Source of the DNA: Symbiodinium natans | Taxonomy: Eukaryota > Sar > Dinophyceae > Suessiales > Symbiodiniaceae | Direction: 5' to 3' | Assembly (NCBI GenBank): GCA_905221605.1 | Contig: CAJNDS010002301.1 | Span: 1,114,192 to 1,178,191, forward strand | DNA length: 64,000 bases | In this document: positions 1 through 22,195 of the stretch, in pieces | Layout: each line of letters starts with the position of its first letter | Numbering within the stretch: position 1 is the first letter of the stretch | Made by a program: the position numbers and the translations under genes | Notes under the pieces: generated by a model | Told to the model about the DNA's origin: nothing | Databases searched by the model: none | What the model saw: only the letters and a program-made list of their open reading frames with translations

Positions 1-100
1 TCGGGCGTGAAATTCCGTGAAATTCCGTGAAATTAATTTGAAAGCCACGTTTGTTCAGGAACTTTTTGGCGTGAAATTCCGTGAAATTTGAAAGCCAGTA
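1..100. repeat. Short direct repeat, GGCGTGAAATTCC type
   Basis: The segment GGCGTGAAATTCCGTGAAAT followed by TTGAAAGCCA occurs twice, at about 3-46 and 69-95, with extra internal GTGAAATTCC copies in the first. No reading frame is attached. It looks like non-coding spacer upstream of gene A. Confidence 0.6.
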
Positions 101-104
101 CTGT

Positions 105-245
105 TTAGGGTTAAAGGTTTATTAGGGTTTAAGGTGTAGGGTTTTTAGGGTTTTTAGGGTTTTTAGGGTGTTTAGGGTGTTTAGGGTTTTTGGGGTTTTT
201 AGAGTTTTTAGGGTTTTTAGGGTTTAGGGTTATAGGGTTTAGGGT
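105..245. repeat. Degenerate telomere-like block (TTTTTAGGG variants)
   Basis: Runs of GGGTTTTTAGGG and GGGTGTTTAGGG replace the regular 7-mer TTTAGGG. This is a locally homogenised variant, like others in the window, and it gives way to TA microsatellite on its right. Confidence 0.8.
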
Positions 246-249
246 GCTG

Positions 250-605
250 TATATATATATATATACGCACATGAGTATTTACTTTCAGCATTCATGTCAC
301 TCATGTGCGTTTTGTTTCTTTCCATGTATATGCTCCACTTTGTTAGATCGATGTCTTAAAAGAGTCTGTATATATATATATATATGTATACATATATATA
401 TATATACATATATATATATGTGTGTGTATGTGTATGTGTATGTATATATGTATATATATACATGTATATGCATATATGTATACGTATATGTACATATGTA
501 TATATCTATATCTTTATTTATCTATATGAATCTATATATATATATATATATAGATATATCTATCAATAGATACGATGTAAAATATTATATACATATATAT
601 CTATA
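250..605. repeat. TA/TATG microsatellite spacer
   Basis: Interrupted TA, TATG and TATC dinucleotide-type repeats fill 250-272 and 368-605. Open frames here encode only Tyr/Ile alternation and are not genes. Similar tracts recur in nearly every intron of genes A and B. Confidence 0.85.
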
Positions 606-1029
606 GATTATACACGCATGACCCAAGCTGGCTCCTCTTAACTCTATAGGGTCAGGGAGCAAACTTTATACTTGGCTTATACTCGTGTTCTCTATATATG
701 CATGCATGACTCTACGTAAACTCCTTTCAAGTGCCCTCGACCCACAATCTGAACGCTCAACCCTAAACCCCATCTGTCTCAGGTCGATCTCGAGACGATG
801 GCAATCGAGTCCTGCCAACTCCTTGGAAAACAGGGACAGCGCTGCTTTGTCGGGCCTACATGTACTTCATCGCTTCGAGTTTTGAGTCATGAGTGCAACG
901 CTATGCCACGCATGTCCGCAGGCATAGCGATCTATGTCATCACACGCTTGCAGGCATGCACGGCTTTGCAAGTGTGCACGTGGTACTACACGTATACAAA
1001 TTTTGTAGTATATAGTCAATTTTTCAGCC

Positions 1030-12390
<11,361 letters not shown>

Positions 12391-12492
12391 GAAAAATGTG
12401 TCCGCGTGTTGATACTATATAATTTATATATAAATATATTATTGTTTTTTTAAATTATTCGCGCTGGAGGCCGCATTTTTGGGAAATTTGAA

Positions 12493-13115
12493 TTAATATA
12501 TAGTGGGTGCCACAAATTTTTTTCTGTCGACTTTTCCAGTTAACAGCCACGCATGCCTACAATGGGGCTCCTGCTTGCAAACCGACAATGATCTATACAT
12601 CCTTTGCTGCATGGGACGGTCCATACATCCTTTCGACGCTTGTTGGTTAAGGCCAGCGCGTCGCATTGGTAGGGGCAGCCTGATGAGTGGCTGTACTCGC
12701 CAGTGCAGGTGGGCATACAATACATTGACCAGGTATAAGGTCAAACACAGGTTGTGAGCGCCCAAGTATCGGGCTGCTGCGCAAAACACCGCTTGGTAGT
12801 GGGCTTGGTGGTTGTACGTCATGTCGGCTGCTGAGAGTCTGGCGGGCACAGCGGGTGGCTTTGCCAGGGCGGTCGGCGTCATGGGTGGCATCACAGCATG
12901 GCATTGCCAATGGTCGGGGGCAATGAGCGCCTAATGGAGAGGCCAGGTGGCGCAAACCTCTCAGCCATTGCTGGTGGTTGGGAGCACTCCTTCGCATAAG
13001 CTGTGGAGCGGGGGGAGTGTGAGAAGCTGTTAGCCCTTAAGGCCAGTGCGTCGCATTGGTAGGGGCAGCCTGATGAGTGGCTGTACTCGCCAGTGCGGGT
13101 GGGCATACAATACAT
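12493..13115 (-). pseudogene. Coding-like fragment with an internal duplication
   Basis: On the minus strand 12493-12894 is open and reads KPPAVPARLSAADMTYNHQA, then HYQAVFCAAARYLGAHNLCL. A second open frame in the repeated segment is Cys-rich (CPTCTGEYSHSSGCPYQC). The same Cys-rich stretch recurs at ~13039-13115 with one Cys changed to Arg. The unit may be an exon duplicated together with flanking sequence. I do not recognise the family and cannot close splice phases. Confidence 0.35.
12647..12750. repeat. Direct repeat, copy 1 (~103 bp)
   Basis: From AAGGCCAGCGCGTCGCATTG to ATAAGGTCAAACACA. Copy 2 is at 13039-13140 with three visible mismatches. The two copies are about 390 bp apart. Confidence 0.9.
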
Positions 13116-13140
13116 TGACCAGGTATAAGGTCAAACACAT
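13039..13140. repeat. Direct repeat, copy 2 (~103 bp)
   Basis: Near-identical to 12647-12750. It ends in GTCAAACACA and runs directly into TAGGGTTTAGGG, so its right border coincides with the start of the telomere-repeat domain. Confidence 0.9.
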
Positions 13141-13193
13141 AGGGTTTAGGGTTTAGGGTTTAACTAAGAACCCCAAAAAAGCCCCCCTCCACC

Positions 13194-13290
13194 CCGGTCC
13201 TGCTGTTTCAGAAGCTTCCTGAAGCGCCATGTCTCCCGCATCAGGAGGGCCATGGGAAACATCACCTGAGCGAAAAGCACATTTGCCCCC
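13194..13290 (-). other. Exon-like island
   Basis: Minus strand reads ANVLFAQVMFPMALLMRETW, then RFRKLLKQQDRGG without a stop, between telomere-type blocks. The hydrophobic start could be part of a membrane helix. It is too short to assign. Confidence 0.3.
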
Positions 13291-13318
13291 ATAAGCCTCC
13301 CAAAAACCCTAAACGCCG

Positions 13319-13388
13319 GCTTAGGGTTTAGGGTTTAGGGTTTAGGGTTTAGGGTTTAGGGTTTAGGGTTTAGGGTTTAGGGTTTAGG
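13319..13388. repeat. TTTAGGG array
   Basis: About ten perfect 7-mers in the G-rich orientation on plus, followed by degenerate CCCTAAA-type sequence to about 13700. Confidence 0.95.
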
Positions 13389-14020
13389 CTCCTCAAACCC
13401 TGAGTCCCGAACCCTACAGTACACGCCTAAGCCCTGAACCCTACGCACTAAACCCCTAACCCCTGTACCCCTAAACCCTAACCCCTAAACCTAAACCACT
13501 AAACCCTAAAACCTACAACCCAGGGTTGTAGGTTTAGGGCCTAAACCCGGAAGCTCTAAACCCCAACCCGCAGATAACCCCTAAACCCCGTGCTGTCTGG
13601 GGTTCAGGGTGTAGAGTTTGAATGGGCTTGCGGGGCTTAAGGGGTTTTCAAGGCTTTGAGGGGTACCCTAGACCCTAAACCCCAAACCCTTAAGGGTCAG
13701 GGTCTATGGCGAGGTTGTAGGGGTCTAGGGCTTCAGGGCTTTCGAAGTTGAAAGGCTTCGGGTTTAGGGTTTGGAGTTTGGGGAAGTTTGGGGTTGAGGG
13801 TTCGCAGGACCACTTCTTCCCCTCCGAGCCGTTGCAAGCCATGGAATACAAAATGGTGTATTTTAATATAATCATACAAGGTTGCAGACGACTACTATCT
13901 AGTTGTTTTATACGGTGTAAGTAAAATTACGTGATATGTTTACGTGTTTTTATTTATCTAAGTTAAGTGAAGTATTGTACGAAGTTGTAAGTATTGTATT
14001 GTACCATTCCTTTTTTGCAG

Positions 14021-14138
14021 GATACTGTGGCGCACAAAGGGCAGCCCTGAGCTGTCGCTGGAATCTCAAATTCTGACTCTGGCCGCCGGACTTGACTTGA
14101 ACTACTTTGCAGAAACGCAAGACTCGGCACTGACTTTA
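14021..14138 (+). other. Exon-like island with strong acceptor
   Basis: Preceded by CCATTCCTTTTTTGCAG, the best polypyrimidine-AG in this part of the window. The only long open frame reads ILWRTKGSPELSLESQILTL, then AAGLDLNYFAETQDSALT, and runs straight into a TTTAGGG array whose first GGGTTTAG could act as a GT donor. Probably a real exon of an unassigned gene or gene relic. Confidence 0.45.
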
Positions 14139-14419
14139 GGGTTTAGGGTTTAGGGTTTAGGGTTAGGGTTTAGGGTTTAGGGTTTAGGGTTTAGGGTTAG
14201 CATGGCAATGTGGGCGCTTCGGTCAGTCCGTTTGGGAACATGCATTGCTCCTTCGTACAGCCATGCCATGATGCGATAATCTGGGTTGCGCCCCAAAGGC
14301 CCTTGCCGTGCGGAGAACTGCGCAGCCGTGATACTGGCATGTCACTGAAATTCCCTGTGCACGTGCGCAGGGGATTCTGTACGAACGTTCGGGATGTGGA
14401 TGCTCCGGATTAGCCGAAA

Positions 14420-14582
14420 CTAGGCCCAAGAGTAACCTAGCAACAAGAAGGGTTTAGAATTTAGGCTTTAGGGTGACCCACGAGTAACCTAGGAACACAA
14501 AGGGTGCCATTTTTGGTTTAAAGGGGCTTCTACACGCGAACCTAAACCTTAAAAAAGCGAATCAGGACCTACTCGGGTCTTA
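14420..14582. mobile_element. Family-2 MITE-like element, composite arrangement
   Basis: A truncated left end (GCCCAAGAGTAACCTAGCAAC) is followed by a short telomere-like stretch (GGGTTTAGAATTTAGG) and then a fuller copy starting GACCCACGAGTAACCTAGG and ending GGACCTACTCGGGTCTTA. The same order recurs at 22.8 kb and 25.7 kb. Confidence 0.6.
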
Positions 14583-15073
14583 AACCTTATGTGTCCCCCA
14601 TCCTAGATCCCAGCGTCACATGGGAATAAAGAGGGTTTTTGGGGGTCCGGATCGAGGGTTTAAAGGGGTTTAGGGTGTACAGGGTTGAGGGTAAAGTTTC
14701 GTCAGCCCAGGTTTTTGAACCCAAAGCCTCCCCATCCCCCTCCCCCCCAACCCACTTTCGAGAAGTCCCCAACCCTGAGCCCCTAAACCCTAAACCCTAA
14801 ACCCTAAACCCTAAACCCTGAGCCCCCCCCCCCCCCCCTCTGGGTGCAGAGCAACTTCCAGCGCTAAGGCAAAAATGCAGCCTCAATCTTCTCAGGAACA
14901 ATTGTAGGGTCCTTAAGGGAGGGGGTTCATGGGAGGGTAGGTACCTACGAGTAGGGAACCGTAGGCAAGCTTAGGGAGCCTCAGGGAAGAGTGGGGAGTA
15001 TTAGGGCATGCCCCCTTGAACCCCGCTCCCTTAAGAACCCTATATACCGACGGGGGTAGAAGAGCTACGGGCA

Positions 15074-15192
15074 CTGGGTAGCCCAGCAACTATCTTATCT
15101 TATAATAAGGGTACACTTTTTTGGGGGGGTTACTTTGCAAGGGAACCTTGAACTACAAAAAAAGGGAAAAAAGGTACCACTGGGCTAGCAAG
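15074..15192. mobile_element. Family-1 MITE (TIR CTTGGTAGCCCAG), TSD GGCA
   Basis: About 119 bp bounded by CTGGGTAGCCCAGC and CACTGGGCTAGCAAG, which are inverted repeats. The 4 bp GGCA lies directly outside both ends (15070-15073 and 15193-15196). The interior is shared with the copies at 29132 and 46071 (AGGGTACAC, AAGGGAACC, GGTACCAC). There is no coding capacity, so it is non-autonomous. Confidence 0.8.
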
Positions 15193-15592
15193 GGCACCCA
15201 AAATTCAAAAAGCCTCGAGAACCACCTGCTTTGCCTGACTGCTGTGTTTGTACGGTGTTGCTGTGCAGCAGCTGTCGCAGGGTTTAGGGTTTAGGGTTTC
15301 GGGGTTTAGGGGGAACCTACAGATTTCCGTGGTGTTCAGACGGGCTTGAAAAGTATTGAGGGTCTCCACCGTCCTCCAAATTGTTGGCGGGTTTGGGGTT
15401 TCGGGTTTGTGCATTTCCGGACGGGACTTGACTTACCTACAGGTTCGTCAGTAGTTCAGCCTCTTACTTCGGAAGTCTTGCCCAGGCTGCTGCTGAGAAA
15501 GGCTTATTGGGTTCACAGGTTGTGTTGCGGACCTTCTGCGATCATGATGTCAATGTGGGGTGGAAGCAAACTCTAAGGCGCTAGTTACATGG

Positions 15593-15706
15593 TCAGTATG
15601 GGCCGTTAAACGGGGTGCCCCTTATATACCCTAAACAACCCCAGGGCCCATACCTCAAAACCCTTTCAAGGAGGCAAGGGACCATATTCAGGACCCATGT
15701 TGTAAC
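15593..15706. mobile_element. Family-6 inverted-repeat element
   Basis: Begins ATGGTCAGTATGGGCC and ends GGGACCATATTCAGGACCCAT, approximate inverted repeats. Related sequence lies at 19540-19655, about 44030-44138 and 47940-48056. The ends are not sharply defined. Confidence 0.5.
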
Positions 15707-16120
15707 TACCCCTAATAAACCCTAAACCCTAAACCCTAAACCCCAAACCCCAAACCGTAAACCCTAAACCCCCCAAAGCCCGTCTCACAAAACACACGAA
15801 CCTTGAAGGCAACCTTTGTCTGTAGTTTTCTTGAGCATCCGCTATGCCTTAAGAACCTCGATGTAAATCGGTTCTGGTCCTGAAGACCATTCTATTGCAG
15901 GACAGGTCCTTAGGCTACCTACACACAGCCATGTATCTAGGCTCTTGACTTAGGGCAATTTTCCAGGTCCTTACCACAAGACAATTAATTGTGCAGGGCT
16001 TCGTGGCTTCGGGTTCTTAAAGTACGTACGCCTCAGTGGGTGCGAAAGCTGCGATGCCTATAGTACAACCCGTGAGCTTCTTAGGTTGCTTACCAGCCTG
16101 CGTTGGAGCTCGTATCCTGC

Positions 16121-16240
16121 TACCCTAAACCCTAAACCCTAAACCCTAAACCCTAAACCCTAAACCCTGAACCCTAAACCCTAAACCCTAAACCCTAAAC
16201 CCTAAACCCTAAACCCTAAACCCTAAACCCTAAACCCTAA
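16121..16240. repeat. CCCTAAA array
   Basis: About 17 units, nearly perfect, C-rich on plus; one CCCTGAA variant. Confidence 0.95.
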
Positions 16241-16569
16241 GCGCGCCGTGTTCGATCTAAACACTCTGGACTCAATGCGTGACTTTCTCTCTAGGTTATG
16301 AACACAAAATGGCGAATCATTCAGAAGCTAGATCAAGCCCCCCAAATGCCAGGGCCCCAACGAAACCCTGAGCCTAAACCCCAAACCCCAAACCCGAAAC
16401 GTAACCCTAAACCCTAAACCCCCCATAGTACTGGGGCTCTGGCAGAGGCCCATGAAGAGGCCGAATTCACGCAGAGGCATCAGGACACTAAGGAGGTTCA
16501 CCAGAAAGCTGCCTCAAGGACGGGGGGGGGGGGGGGGGCCCGAAAAGCTCTGACTAGAAACGACCGGTG

Positions 16570-16735
16570 TTTAGGGTTAGGGCTAGGGTTTAGGGTTTAG
16601 GGTTTAGGGTTTAGGGTTTAGGGTTTAGGGTTTAGGGTTTAGGGTTTAGGGTTTAGGGTTTAGGGTTTAGGGTTTAGGGTTTAGGGTTTAGGGTTTAGGG
16701 CTAGGGTTTAGGGCTAGGGTTTAGGGTTTAGGGTT
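16570..16735. repeat. TTTAGGG array
   Basis: About 23 units, G-rich on plus, with a few GGGCTAGGG variants. It lies beside a 17 nt G run (16522-16538). Confidence 0.95.
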
Positions 16736-17038
16736 AAAGGGACGGAAGGCCTTCTCTCAAGAGGCTTATGGGGCGGTTCATAAGGGGGTACTGGTAGGCA
16801 CCTACGGACCCTCCTAACGTCTCTGCAACATACCAGAAGCCCTAAACCTTAACCCTCAAACCCCAAAACCCTCAAACCCAAAGCTCTCACATCCTGAACT
16901 CCAAACCCTGAACCGTAAACCCTAAACCCTAAACCCGAACCCTCAAACCCTAAACCCTAAACCCTAACCCTAAACCCTAAACCCTACACCCTAAACCCTA
17001 AAGTCACCCTAAGCCCCACATGCTGGGATCCCCCGACT

Positions 17039-17094
17039 TGCTCCGCAAAGGCCCGTGGTGACGCTGGAGATGCCGGCGTTGGAGTAGACCTGGG
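17039..17094 (-). other. Exon-like island
   Basis: Minus strand: CCCCAACCCAG then VYSNAGISSVTTGLCGA with GT close behind. The telomere-type repeat provides the acceptor side. A short exon or relic, unassigned. Confidence 0.35.
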
Positions 17095-17096
17095 TT

Positions 17097-17425
17097 GGGG
17101 TTTAGGGTTTAGGGTTTAGGGTTTAGGGTTTAGGGTTTAGGGTTTAGGGTTTAGGGTTTAGGGTTTAGGGTTTAGGGTTTAGGGTTTAGGGTTTAGGGTT
17201 TAGGGTTTAGGGTTTAGGGTTTAGGGTTTAGGGTTTAGGGTTTAGGGTTTAGGGTTTAGGGTTTAGGGTTTAGGGTGTAGGGTTTAGGGTTTAGGGTTTA
17301 GGGTTCAGGGTTTAGGGTTTAGGGTTTAGGGTTTAGGGTTTAGGGTTTAGGGTTAGGGTTTAGGGTTTAGGGTTTAGGGTTCAGGGCTTAGGGTTTAAGT
17401 TTAGGGTTCAGGGTTTAGGGCTCCA
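17097..17425. repeat. Longest TTTAGGG array in the window
   Basis: About 330 bp of TTTAGGG, almost perfect for the first 180 bp, then with GTGTAGGG, GTTCAGGG and GGCTTAGGG variants. G-rich strand is plus. Confidence 0.95.
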
Positions 17426-17675
17426 GTCGCTTGGCCAGCCCAGTCCAACCATGTGAGGGCTTCCCTTTAAAACTATGGGCACTGAACCCCAAACACCAAA
17501 CCCCAAACCCCCAAACCCCAAACCACTGAACCCTGAACCCTGAACCCTAAACCCTTAACCCTAAACCCTGAACCCTGAACAAGGCTCGTGAGGCCGCGAC
17601 CCAGGCGATCCGGCGGTAAAGATGCCTCAAGGGGCGCTGTCCCCGCAAAAGAAGTCGCAAGGGACTCTTAGATGC

Positions 17676-17790
17676 GTTTGGGGTTTAGGGTTTAGGGTTT
17701 AGGGTTTAGGGTTTAGGAACCCTAAACCCTAAACCCTAAACCCTAAACCCTAAACCCTAAACCCTAAACCCTAAACCCTAAACGTTTAGG
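17676..17790. repeat. Head-to-head telomeric repeat junction
   Basis: Five TTTAGGG units run directly into about nine CCCTAAA units at 17717/17718 (TTTAGG/AACCCTAA). This orientation is the one produced by end-to-end joining of two chromosome ends. On the right the array flips again (CCCTAAAC/GTTTAGGG) at about 17783. Confidence 0.9.
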
Positions 17791-18604
17791 GTACAACAAA
17801 AAGTCCTGGCTTCGGCTTCTGCTTTCTTGACTTTTGGGGGTCTCGGGTAGGTCTGTAAGTTGGGGTCCCTTTTTAGGTTTAGGGTTTAGGGTTTAGGGTT
17901 TAGGGTTTAGGGTTTAGGGTTTTAGGGGGGTCCTATATATAGTACGGCGCCCCAACGAACAGGACCCCAAAAGGCACCTTAACATAGAGAACTACTCTCA
18001 TACGAAATTTGTAGAGGGGCGCATAGGGGATGACGACGGTTGAGGGGCTGTTGAGGGACTATGTTCGGGACCAAGAGGCTGCGGGGACTGCTATGGGACA
18101 ATCTAGGGACATTCGGGCCTGTGAGGGCTCATTCAGGCACATGCGCGCCCTTGCTGGGGTTGCTGTTCGGAGATTTAACCCTAAACCCTAAACCCGGGTA
18201 ACCCTAGTTAAGGCTTAGGGAATCCTACGAAGAGAGCGCGGGGTGAACGGATGTCGGGATGCTGAACAAAATCGCTGGAATTGTGCCGCGAAGGCCCTAA
18301 ACCCTAACTGCTGTCGGTGTGTTATTGCTAGAAGCCTCCGAAGCTTAAACTTCAGTTATTGGCTCACGGAGAAAAACAAAACTGCAAAACCTTCAACTGC
18401 GAACCCTCAACCCTAAGCCCTAAAGCCCTAAAGCCCTGAAGCCCTGAAGCCCTAAATCCCGAAATCCCTAATCCCTAAACCCTAACCCTTAAATCCCTAA
18501 ATCCCCCAAAACCTCCCTGCCTCTGGTGGGCAAGCACGGCTCGCTCATGCGGGTCAGGATCAAGCTCGGGGTCGTCTGATGGATTCTGCGGAGCCTGTGC
18601 TAAG

Positions 18605-18672
18605 AGGTTTAGGGTTTAGGGTTTAGGGTTTAGGGTTTAGGGTTTAGGGTTTAGGGTTTAGGGTTTAGGGCT
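18605..18672. repeat. TTTAGGG array
   Basis: About nine perfect units, G-rich on plus. The unique sequence at 18500-18604 on its left is open on minus but unassigned. Confidence 0.95.
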
Positions 18673-19307
18673 ACTCGGACCTGCGGAAGAGGTGGTTTAG
18701 GGTTCAGGGTTTGTAGGGTTTATAGGGGCTAAAGGGGTTTTGTAATGTTTATAGGATTTATAGGGGTTTTTAGGGATTATATGAGGGATTATGAGGTTTA
18801 TTAGTGTGCATGGAATCATTTGGGCTTCTGGGGCCTTCCTAAACTGCTCTTGCTCAAGAACCACCCAAAAAACTTCCCTGTAAGGATAGTGTAGGGATTG
18901 TCATCGGGCTTAACCAAACAGTAGCAAAAGCTTACAGTAAACAGCGCCCGGCAAACGACCATGGCCCAACAAACCCCAAACCCATCCCTAAATCCCGAAG
19001 CGCTGAAACCCAAAGGCCCTAGGACCTAAAACCTTCAGTCTTTAGGGTGCAGGGCTTCATTCAAAATCCCTAAACATTTCAGCTGTTTTGAAACCCAAAA
19101 GTCCCAAAGCTTCCCCCCATAAATCCCAGATAGGCCCTGGGCCCTGAACCCCTAAACCTCTAAGCAGCAAAACCCAGAACCTTCAAGCGCCCTAAACCCT
19201 AAACCCTAAACCCTCAACCCTAACCCTAAACCCTAAACCCTCAACCCTAAACCCTAAACCCTTACCCCTCTGAATCCCCTGAACCCCTCCAAAACCTAAA
19301 CTCCCGC

Positions 19308-19391
19308 CTCAGGCTCCTCCTCCGGGACGGTCGCGCGGTTGGCGCTTTGGCGCCACGCGTCCGTGAGGAGGAAGACGAGGTCTGAGCCTGA
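19308..19391 (-). other. Exon-like island, 28 codons
   Basis: Minus strand, after CCCCAAAAAAAG: SGSDLVFLLTDAWRQSANRA then TVPEEEPE, ending at a GC donor (CCTGAG/GCGGGA). The length is a multiple of three. One other frame is also open, so the reading is not certain. Confidence 0.4.
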
Positions 19392-19539
19392 CTTTTTTTG
19401 GGGTTTAGGGTTTAGGGTTTAGGGTTTGGGGTTTAGGGTTTAGGGTTTAGGGCTTGGAGTTCTAAGGGTTAAGAGTTTAGGGCTAGGGTTTTAGGGCTCA
19501 GGGTTTTTTCAGGGTTTGTAGGGTGTGGTAATTTGGGCT

Positions 19540-19655
19540 CTGAATTTGGGCCCCTTGTTATATAACCCATATGTACACTCTATATAACAATGGCCCATGC
19601 TTCGGATCCCTATAAACAAGGGCAAGGGACCATACTAAGGGCCCATGGTCCCAAC
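19540..19655. mobile_element. Family-6 inverted-repeat element
   Basis: Contains TTTGGGCCCCTTGTTATATA and, at the right, GGGCAAGGGACCATACTAAG followed by GGCCCATGGTCCC, which is shared with 15.6 kb and 47.9 kb. Confidence 0.45.
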
Positions 19656-19807
19656 CTTTGATATTAGTTAGGGTTTAGTGGGTTTGGGCGGGTTCAGGGT
19701 TTAGGGTTAGGGGATTTTGCCGGGGGGGGCTCCTCTGAAGCGATCCTAAACCCTAAGCCCTAAGCCCTAAACCCTAAACCCTGAACCCCAAGCCCTAAAC
19801 CCTAAAC

Positions 19808-19972
19808 GTCATCTCCGAGCCGTGCGCGCGGTGCTGCAGGCGATCCATAGAGGAGGCGAGCCGCTCGTTCTTAGACCGCAGTCGATCTTGATGACCAGCA
19901 GCCATCCAGGCTGAGATTTCTTGCTCTGCACCGGTCCTCTCACCATCTGATCGCCACACGGTGATGATCACC
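19808..19972 (-). other. Exon-like island, 55 codons
   Basis: Minus strand, after TTGTTCAAG: VIITVWRSDGERTGAEQEIS, then AWMAAGHQDRLRSKNERLAS and SMDRLQHRAHGSEM, then GTTTAGGG, where the telomeric repeat itself supplies the GT donor. Helical, charged, coiled-coil-like. The neighbouring 20225-20330 minus island (YEIPTKLLSALRLACVMDAQ) may be the preceding exon. Confidence 0.45.
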
Positions 19973-20224
19973 CTTGAACAAGGTATTTGCCCGGATCTGC
20001 AGGCCATGCAGCAGGTCCAGCCTGGGCCCTGCCATGAGGCAAATGGCCTACTTCTGCAAGCCAGTCTCCACGATCACATTCTTCATAGGCTCCAGATACT
20101 TGGTGGAAGTTCAGGGTACTTAGTAACCCAGTCATACCTGTACTTACAACCCAATAAAAACCCTAACCCACTTACAACTACACGTTTAGTTGGCAACTAA
20201 GTACTCTGAACCTCCCAAGAAGGG

Positions 20225-20330
20225 TCGCTGTTGACCTTCTGCCGGGAGGTCTGGGCATCCATGACGCACGCGAGCCGCAGCGCGGACAACAGCTTCGTTG
20301 GGATTTCATAAGCACAGGGCCACTGCGGTC
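20225..20330 (-). other. Exon-like island
   Basis: Minus strand reads QWPCAYEIPTKLLSALRLAC then VMDAQTSRQKVNSDP with no stop. Its GC-rich composition resembles other exons here. It could precede the 19808-19972 exon. Confidence 0.35.
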
Positions 20331-21857
20331 TAGGCCCAGGCTTCTTTTTAGGGTTTGTAGGGCTGCGGGATGATCAGATTGGTAGCCCAGCTACCATATT
20401 AAACATGCAGGTACCCTTTGTTGGGCTTAGGGTTGAGGCTTCGGCTTAAGGCGTAGGTCTCAAGCACTTGTTGCATGTAGGTTTGGGGTCTTGAGTTTAC
20501 GGGATGTTTGCACTTTGAGGCTTTTCGGGGGTTGCGGGGGTGGGAGGTTTGGGGGTAAGTGACGCGCAGGGTTGGTGGTTCAGGGGGAGGGTTGCAATCC
20601 ACCCCTCACCCCTGGGCTTGTCAGGGTGTCTTCAAAGAAAGCCGAATAGGGTTGAGGACTTAGGGTTTCAGGCGAGGGTTTCGGGCTCTAGGGCTTCGAA
20701 GCCAAAACCTAAAGCCTAACCCTAGAAAACCTAGCTTGGGGGTTTGGGCCTTCAGGGCTACATGAACTCTGAAAAGCAGTCGGGTCGTTGGGGGGGCTCT
20801 TGTGCCGCCCGAAACCCTCAATCCTAAACCCTAACCCGAAACCTGAACCTCCTAGGACCCATAAGCCCATAAGCCATCCAGGAGCCTTAAGCCCATAAGC
20901 AATCCATGAGCCTAGCCACCAAAGAAAGAAACACTGACATGGCCTAAGAATCCTAAAGCACCCTAAGCCCGTAAACCCCCAACACCTTTTGCCCTAAACG
21001 AATAAAGACGCGAAAACACAGGGGATCCAAGCTGGGAAGAACCTAGGGAACAGGAAGGCTGAGAAAACGTAGCGACTACTACGAAGTAGCATCGATCGTA
21101 GGAGAAGCCCACATGCTGTTGAGTCCGAAGCACTCAGAGATCAACCCAGGGCCTTACTTCACCAAAACTTAAACTGTATTTTGAGTAGCTGCCTCTATAG
21201 GTATAGAAAACATGGACTCATCCCCCTATAGAAAACATGGACTCATCCTGTTCGCCCAGTGGCCAAGTTATTCGGGCAATTGCAACTTAAGATCCAGGTG
21301 CCCAAACCCTAAACCGTAAATCCTAAACCCTAGGCACGCCCCTTCCTGAGGCGCCAGCCCACGCCAATAATGACAAAGGTGGAGACGCAGTTGACGATGC
21401 TGATTTTCTGCGAAGTTTGGGGCTTCTTAGGGTGCAGGGGTTTCAGGGTGTTCGGATTTTAGGTTAGAGTTTCGGTGTTCTAGGGTTTTGGGGTTTCAGG
21501 GCTTTAGGGCTTCGGGTTTTAGGGTTTGTAGGGTTTCGGGTGTTAGGGTTTCAGGGCTCAAGGGTTTTGTAGGGTGTAGGGTTTAGGGTTTCAGGGATTA
21601 GGCCCCCCCCCCCCCCCCGGCCAACACCATGGGTCAATTAAAACCTTCCGTGGTTAAGGTTTAAGGTTTAGGCTTTCAGGTTCCCTTATTGTGCAGCGAA
21701 AGATGAATTGCCAATAGCCCCAAACCCAAAACCCAAAACCCAAAACCCCAAACCCTAAACCCTAAACCCTAAACCCTAAACCCTAAACCCTAAACCCTAT
21801 ACTCTTACGCCCCTTCAGAGCCCAAGGCCCGGAATGCCTCTGAGCCTTCGTCGTCGC

Positions 21858-21958
21858 ATTTAGGGTTTAGGGTTTATAGGGTTTAGGGTTTAGGGTTTAG
21901 GGTTTAGGGTTTAGGGGTTTAGGGTTTAGGGGTTTAGGGTTTAGGGTTTAGGGTTTTG
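21858..21958. repeat. TTTAGGG array with TTTAGGGG variants
   Basis: About 13 units mixing 7-mers and 8-mers (GGGGTTTAGGG). Confidence 0.9.
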
Positions 21959-22195
21959 CAGGGTGCTGCTTTTGGTTTCGATGGCGTTTTGAGGACCATA
22001 TGTACCCCAAAGCTACTCTTCTAAGGATCATGTCAGGATACCAAGTTCCCCAATTCTCTACTGACTCAGAACTGGTAAGTCTAGAACTAGGATGATCTCA
22101 AACCCTGGCCTCAAAACCCTACAAACTTGCGTACAACTAGGGGAGCCGTCCGTGCGCATCCTACAAACCCTAAACCCACAAAACACTTAAAACTT

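Noticed and set aside
190-606. Tyr/Ile-rich open frames, here and in many other TA tracts
   Set aside because: Products of TA microsatellites without coding character.
17097-17425. A true chromosome end
   Set aside because: The array is internal, followed by many further blocks in both orientations and by genes on both sides; it is interstitial.
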